Shown piece by piece: positions 59,075 to 64,000 of a stretch of DNA of 64,000 nucleotides (its first letter is position 1; each line of letters begins with the position of its first letter). Origin of the DNA: Psococerastis gibbosa (Eukaryota > Arthropoda > Insecta > Psocodea > Psocidae); the NCBI GenBank assembly GCA_963971405.1, contig OZ020486.1, forward strand, positions 35,239,419-35,303,418, read 5' to 3'. The notes below the pieces were generated by a model. That model was given only the letters and a program-made list of their open reading frames with translations, had not been told where the DNA came from and made no database searches. The position numbers were made by a program, and so were the translations under genes.

Positions 59075-62000
59075 CTAATGGAGACGTTGTAGCACAGCGA
59101 TGAAAAGGAGGGTAAACAACAGAACAACTGGTTGAAACTTAATGATTCCAGCGCCGTTGTCACAGCTCAAATTGCTGACGGTGAATTCGAACTCACCATC
59201 CGTCGGGTACCGGCAGTAGTCTTTTCCACCTAAAAATATTGGTGATAAAAATTGAGTTGTAAATCTACCGGTATTTGTGAAGCATGCTGCATATTTATAG
59301 AGCCCTAGGTTATTTTACTCCAGACCCGCACCCGCAACCGCTTGCTATAAACGGGACCTATTAACCTGGGGTTAAAAATGTAAACAGAACAATGTTAGAG
59401 AAGTAGCATTTTGCACTCTAAAATTGAATTGCTCACATATTTAACACTAGGTTTAGAATTCAGTAAATAGGCTTCCTGCCACCAGTGGTGGCGCTACGGG
59501 GGTGCCCAAGGGGGCCTGCCTCCCCCCCCCAACAGTTTCTCCGGCCCCTCGAGGCCCCCCCCCACTTTTGAGATATATTTGACATTTTGTTAAATTGAAA
59601 AATTATTGTAATTCAAAAACGTCTACACAACTGGTATCAAATTTCTTACTTCCATTACGGTATGCCTAGTCCCTATTGGCGAAAGACATAATATCCACAA
59701 TTAATTCTTGGTATGCTTATTTCATATGAAAGACATCATGAAAAAAATCAACATGTTGACTAATCACTTTCACAAAAATAAATTTCTCAAAATACTTAAT
59801 ACTAATACTTAATGTCCCATCCCTCATGTGCATGACTATATATTTGTATATTGTAGTATATATATATATATATATATATATCTAGATAGAACTCTACCCA
59901 GGCAAAGTTAATATTAAGCGGCATGGTGTAGTCCCACTGATACGGTACCATATCTGTGGTGGGATAAGTACTGTACTTACAAATGTTATTCTGAGGCGGA
60001 GTTGTTCCCAAAGGTGCATTTACAGATATGTAAATTGGTGGGCAGCTAGAGATTGAGCCATAGTCGCTGCACGGCGAAGAATCCAATTCCAAATTGACAG
60101 CCGACGATCCGACTTGGAGACATTTCGTGTCGGCCGACACTAGACGACCTAGTACAGTAAATACATACAATAGAACTCCATTAGTCCGGCATCCAATAGT
60201 CCAGAATGCCCGTCCGTCCAGTCCAGTATCGCTCCGGAAAGCTACAGTGCTTCAGAAATGATTGATTTCCATATCATTAGAAATAAATTTTATACTAAGC
60301 GCCAAAAGTCAAGAAAACTAAAAGACATTCGTGATTTTTTTAAATCTAAATGAAATATGTTTTACAGTACGTGTACATACATTATATGAAATGTAAAATA
60401 AACTTTGTTGTATGTTATTGCATACTGTAGTTTGTAGTTTAATTATTAACCTAATTTTATTGTTCTTATAATTACCGCCCGATAGACCGGAATTTTCGAT
60501 AGTCCGGCACGGAGGTGGTCCCGAACGTGCCGGATTATCGGACTTCAACTGTAATTCAAAATTGAAATTGAACGGGCGACTGTCATAGATGGATGTTGTG
60601 TTGCAAGGTTTATGCACATTTGCTCATACAATATCATAGCAGGCTAATGATAGTTTTTGTATAATTTATTGCCTCCAACGGTATAGCTTACGAACTTTGC
60701 ATACATGCTCTATATGATGACTTCAATCCCATTTCTATTAAAGAACGTGTAAAATGTATCGTTCTAATTGTAGAGCATTTATCCAATAGAGCCGATATCC
60801 TTTTTGTAACGCACTATTTTTTTCAATGTATTACCCTCACTTGGTGGAGTAACCAGTAAAGACAAAAGAAAAAAAGAAAAATAAACGTTCTGACATGGCA
60901 TGGCATTAGGCGTGGATGATCCAAGGGCGGATTTTAGGGGGGGGGGGGGTCAGACGGTAAAATAAAATGAACTTACACTAGATAGCTTTTCAGTGGGAAT
61001 TAAAAATAATAATTTTTTTAAATGTTAAAATCCACTGAACCTAACCGCTGGCCCCCCCCCCCCTAAATTGGAGGCAAATTCCGCCCTTGGGATGATCATA
61101 ACCAAAGTGGAACAACCTGATGACTATAAATCTCACCACCAAAATAGTTATTTCCGTAGTTGGGTGAGTTGTACCCTCCCGTGCGGCCCCGGTAAAAGTT
61201 ATTACTGCTCGGAGGATCCCTAGGGTTGGGGTAACCGGGGTAGCCGGGGTTAGAACGATCTCCAGGGGTTGTTCCGGTTGTAGGATCGCCGGTCGGAGCG
61301 GCGTTGACGCGGGAGAAGCAGACGTTAAGGGGTACCCCATTCACACTACGAATCTGAAACCATAGAATAATATTTACTATTTGTCTGAAACCAAGTACAA
61401 AATTAGAAAATGGCTACCTACCTAAGCCCATAACTAATAATAAGGTACCTGCATATCAACGGCACGCATGAGTTGCGGACGCTTTTACTTCATTGTGTCA
61501 GATGCGTAGTTGGTAAACCATATCAGAGTCGACATCAGCGGGGCTACTATGCCGTTTAGTATTGTATTGTATTGTTTAGTACTGGGGTTACAAATGTAAA
61601 CAAAACAAATTTGAATAGCTCATAGAAATATATATTTATTGGAATAGCACTTTCCATGGTAAAATTATCTTGCTCACATTTTTAATCCCAGGTTAAGGCT
61701 AAAAGTGATAGCCATAGTAGGCCTATGCATGCATATGACATAGGCTATGCCCACAAGATTTCTGAGTCTGGCGTGAAACAGACCGCACAGCCACAGCGGT
61801 GCACCTTCACCTCGTCCACGTCAAAGTCAAAAATCTTCTGCTGTAGTTTCCAACTACCCATTTGCTACAATGAATGAAAACTCCCGCAACTCGCGCTCTT
61901 CTTCTTCTTCTTCTTCTTCTTCTTCCCCCCTATAGTGCCGCGTACGCAGCGTGGGGAGTTGCCCCGAACCCATTTCCTGATCTCACCCCGGTCGGACGCT

Positions 62001-62645
62001 AACGCCTTGAGCTCGGCCATTGTTTTGCCTCTTGCTCCGGTGAATTGTTCAATCATTTCCCCGAGGGTTGTCCTCGGTCTGCCGACGGGTCTTCTTCCTT
62101 GTGGCCTTTTTTCCGCCAACCCCCAGTTGGTCCTGTTCTCGTCCATTCTTTGGACCGAACCATTGCAGCTGATGCTTGTTCTACATTCTTCTCCCTATGG
62201 AATGCATCTTGAACAGGTCCAGGAAACGTGTCAACATGAAAAATGATATTTAGTTTCCAACTTGCTACAATGAATGAAAATTTCCACAACTCGCGCTTGC
62301 CAAATCGTCAATGTGTACTTCCCTAGCATTTACTAATAAATAACAGTATGAGGGCAAGAAAATTAATAATTTTCATCAAGCGCATTTCGCAACCCTTTCA
62401 TGGCAAAATAATAGTGGCCCTCTGTGCGGCTTTTCCTCATATTAATGTTAATACTGTAAATAATGTAGTAGTGATATAGTAATTCCTTACCGTAACTCTG
62501 GGAACGTTGCTTATGGTATAGAAGTAATTGGGGTGAATGCGGTAGTTCTTTGTGTAGGACACTCGCACGGTGTCAATCAGCTTCCCATCCCCTGCCTCAT
62601 ACTCGCTGTAAGATCCACAGCGGGGGTTCAGCAATCTCTGTGGGA
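59075..62645 (-). CDS. Secreted, likely GPI-anchored protein, 3' part
   Basis: Not recognised by name. Four exons in phase: 62645-62491, 61353-61137, 60148-59981, 59229-59075, together about 231 residues. Start and signal peptide are missing, so upstream exons lie beyond what I can find or outside the window. Visible parts: LLNPRCGSYSEYEAG and NYRIHPNYFYTISNVPRV, with VCFSRVN after the splice; a Gly/Pro/Asn/Tyr-rich low-complexity linker (NPGYPGYPNPRDPPSSNN, NSPNYGNNYFGG); a second Cys-containing part (DTKCLQVGSSAVNLELDSSP, CSDYGSISSCPP, YCRYPTDGEFEFTVSNLSCD); then DNGAG, a plausible cleavage site, and the hydrophobic end PVVLLFTLLFIAVLQ before the stop. The Cys spacing and beta-rich segments could be CUB-like domains, but that is a guess. 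Introns hold hAT and pogo-like MITEs. Confidence 0.75.
59345..59485. repeat. Diverged TGTAAAC-family inverted repeat
   Basis: ACCTGGGGTTAAAAATGTAA and the later GCTCACATATTTAACACTAG are the family arms. The central block is altered (AGTAGCATTTTGCACTCTAA). It is followed by a G/C homopolymer-rich patch (59500-59570). Confidence 0.55.
59857..59882. repeat. (TA)n microsatellite
   Basis: Run of alternating T and A in the last intron of the GPI-like gene. Confidence 0.85.
60168..60551. mobile_element. pogo/Tigger-like MITE
   Basis: CAATAGAACTCCATTAGTCC at the left and GGATTATCGGACTTCAACTG at the right are flanked by TA on both sides. The ends resemble the CAGTTGAAGTCCGATAATCC type terminus known from pogo/Tigger elements. 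Non-coding, 384 bp. The left end is about 18 bp from the splice acceptor of exon 60148-59981. Confidence 0.8.
60922..61089. mobile_element. hAT-type MITE with 8-bp target duplication
   Basis: CAAGGGCGGATTTTAGGGGG is partly mirrored by AATTCCGCCCTTG. GGATGATC at 60914-60921 recurs at 61090-61097. Both ends have long G or C runs next to the terminal repeat. Non-coding. It lies 47 bp past the donor of exon 61353-61137. Confidence 0.9.
61539..61725. repeat. Inverted repeat, TGTAAAC-TTTCCATTG family
   Basis: GGGGCTACTATGCCGTTTAG and CATAGTAGGCC bound the element. GGGGTTACAAATGTAAAC is mirrored by GCTCACATTTTTAATCCC. A short AT-rich insertion with a duplicated GAATAGC lies in the centre. Confidence 0.65.
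61898..62150 (-). mobile_element. LINE tail with (GAA)n end
   Basis: The minus strand decodes as EKRPQGRRPVGRPRTTLGEM, ARGKTMAELKALASDRGEIR, KWVRGNSP and ends in a Lys run caused by the GAAGAA-type tail (61899-61925). GRPRTT followed by ASDR is a common C-terminal signature of non-LTR elements. Copies: 53309 and 32488. It sits in the intron 61354-62490. Confidence 0.75.
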
Positions 62646-62763
62646 CTGAAAACATTCAATACAGAAAGTTAAGATTTGAAATAGGAAATAGTTAAGAGAG
62701 ACAGATTTGAAACCAGAGTGCAACCATAAAATTACAGTACAGCAGGTAGTCTTCGCATTCTTG

Positions 62764-63160
62764 TTAGGCGCGGTTTCCACCGACCTGCTAGTGCTAAATA
62801 CAAATACGGTGACGTGGTAACAGACATTCAAGACTTAGGCGGGGTTTCCAACGACCTCGCATTGCATAGAATGCAAATGACATTGTCGGAAATGTTTGTT
62901 TTACTCTATGTCATAATTAAAATTGATCAATGATCATAGAGTGAAATCACAAACAAACTAAAATTAAAAAATGGCTTCATGGGATATGTTAAGTACAAAC
63001 ATTTTAATAGATTTCTATAAAAAGAAAAATTCAAATTTCCGTCAATGTCATTTGCTTCTGCAATGCGAGGTCGGTGCAACCCCGCCTAAGTCTTGAATGT
63101 CTGTTACCACGACACCGTATTTGTATATAGCACTAGCAGGTCGGTGGAATAAGCGCCTTA
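62764..63160. mobile_element. Nested GGCG-end foldback MITE
   Basis: The outer ends are TTAGGCGCGGTTTCCACCGA and TCGGTGGAATAAGCGCCTTA. The outer arms are GCTAGTGCTAAATACAAATA with mirror. The inner element is 62835-63089, starting TTAGGCGGGGTTTCCAACGA, centre GGCTTCATGGGATATGTTAA. It has the same nested plan as 5530-5919 and 35734-36123. Confidence 0.85.
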
Positions 63161-64000
63161 GACTGAGTATATAAGCTTATACCGGCAGAGGGGTTGTTGA
63201 TATTATTTCAGTTTCTGCTGGGAATACCGTTTTCCTCTGACGTTTCGTAGATGAGTGGCATTCCTCCTTTCAGAATATTTCTGGAGAGCACGATTGTAAT
63301 CCCCGATATAACATTTTTTTTATTTTTCAACCTTTTTGGTCAACTTTTATGAATTTGTGCGAGAATTGGCTACTAGCCAATAGTCTACCTTTTAATTATA
63401 TTCTTCACTTCATTCAATGACATAGAAGTTAGTATAACCTACCTATGTTTCTATGTACCTACATACCTATTGCTTGGATTTTATATGCTATGGACAGTAA
63501 ATTTAAATTTATAATGTATGGTAATTGCAAGGACTTTCACGGCCGGAGTTACCTACGTGATTGAGCAGTAGAATCAGGGATGATAGACCGTGGTGAGCGT
63601 TCTTCCAAGCGTTTCGTCAACTTTTGCGGTCAACATCTTCAGTTGAACTGTGGAAACTTCTAAGATTATAACTCGGTGGTTCAGTAGCAACAGAAATCTA
63701 CGCATTTCCACTGAAAATGTCGACCGCAGATATACTGACGAAATGTTTGACAGTACGCTTCCATGCCCTATCATCCTGGATTCTACTGCTTCATCACTTA
63801 AATTTATATTCTTTAATAATTCTCCACTTAGACTGCTAATATAATTGTTGTCAGTTACTGACACTTTCATCAGCTGAACCTTAAACAATGGGCCCAGGAC
63901 TACTCCCCTAAATGATCCTTTGAGAACTAGCTGAGCGCATTTCTATATTAGCCACTTGACTTGAATAAACCAACTTACTGTTCTTTAATTTGGTAGCCAC
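63161..64000. other. Duplicated flank and unannotated end
   Basis: 63170-63560 is the inverted match of the captured segment at 52393-52790 (AATATTTCTGGAGAGCACGA, CTACTAGCCAATAGTCTACC). It includes GACGTTTCGTAGATGAG, a relative of the CGAAACGTC motif seen in some retroelement ends. From 63561 to the end a 104-codon minus-strand frame (63888-63574) has no domain I recognise; it may be part of the same element. No exon of the GPI-like gene was found. Confidence 0.45.

Overview
The window is animal genomic DNA, almost certainly from an insect. Four conserved nuclear genes with spliced introns (GT..AG borders, phases that agree) can be assembled exon by exon. The TFIIB zinc ribbon carries the arthropod-type NKVCCYAHP motif. 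I cannot name the species. A large, repeat-dense genome with many snap-back DNA elements and a dispersed repeat with a GATTTCAACGG core would suit a hemipteran, but that is a weak inference.

Layout. 1-12105 has no gene I can support and is a patchwork of repeats: foldback elements, a Tc1 element nested in another foldback, and a dispersed repeat with a fresh 113-bp duplication. 12106-30220 (minus) is a complete cullin-3 gene in 12 coding exons, 757 aa. About 550 bp away, head to head, starts IFT81 (plus, 30774-42658, 8 exons, 675 aa). GTF3C5 follows on the same strand (43811-52140, 6 exons, 416 aa). GTF2B/TFIIB lies tail to tail with it (minus, 57633-54455, 4 exons, 315 aa). 59075-62645 (minus) holds the last four exons of a secreted, probably GPI-anchored protein that I do not recognise; its 5' end is outside the window or unseen.

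The genes do not form a pathway. CUL3 is a ubiquitin-ligase scaffold, IFT81 a ciliary transport protein, GTF3C5 a Pol III factor and TFIIB a Pol II factor. The only arrangement that suggests coupling is the shared CUL3/IFT81 promoter interval.

Introns are packed with transposable elements: many 5'-truncated LINE tails, several with exact target-site duplications; Tc1, hAT, pogo-like and Harbinger-like remnants; and above all inverted-repeat (snap-back) elements. The most striking family has GGCG-type ends and an ACGTGGTAGCAGACATT core. In each copy the two arms match each other better than they match other copies, and in several copies a second element sits in the loop. A pair of facing repeats at 3170-3375 can be drawn as hammerhead-like ribozymes. 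I see no CRISPR array, no functional tRNA or rRNA gene, and no prokaryotic feature.
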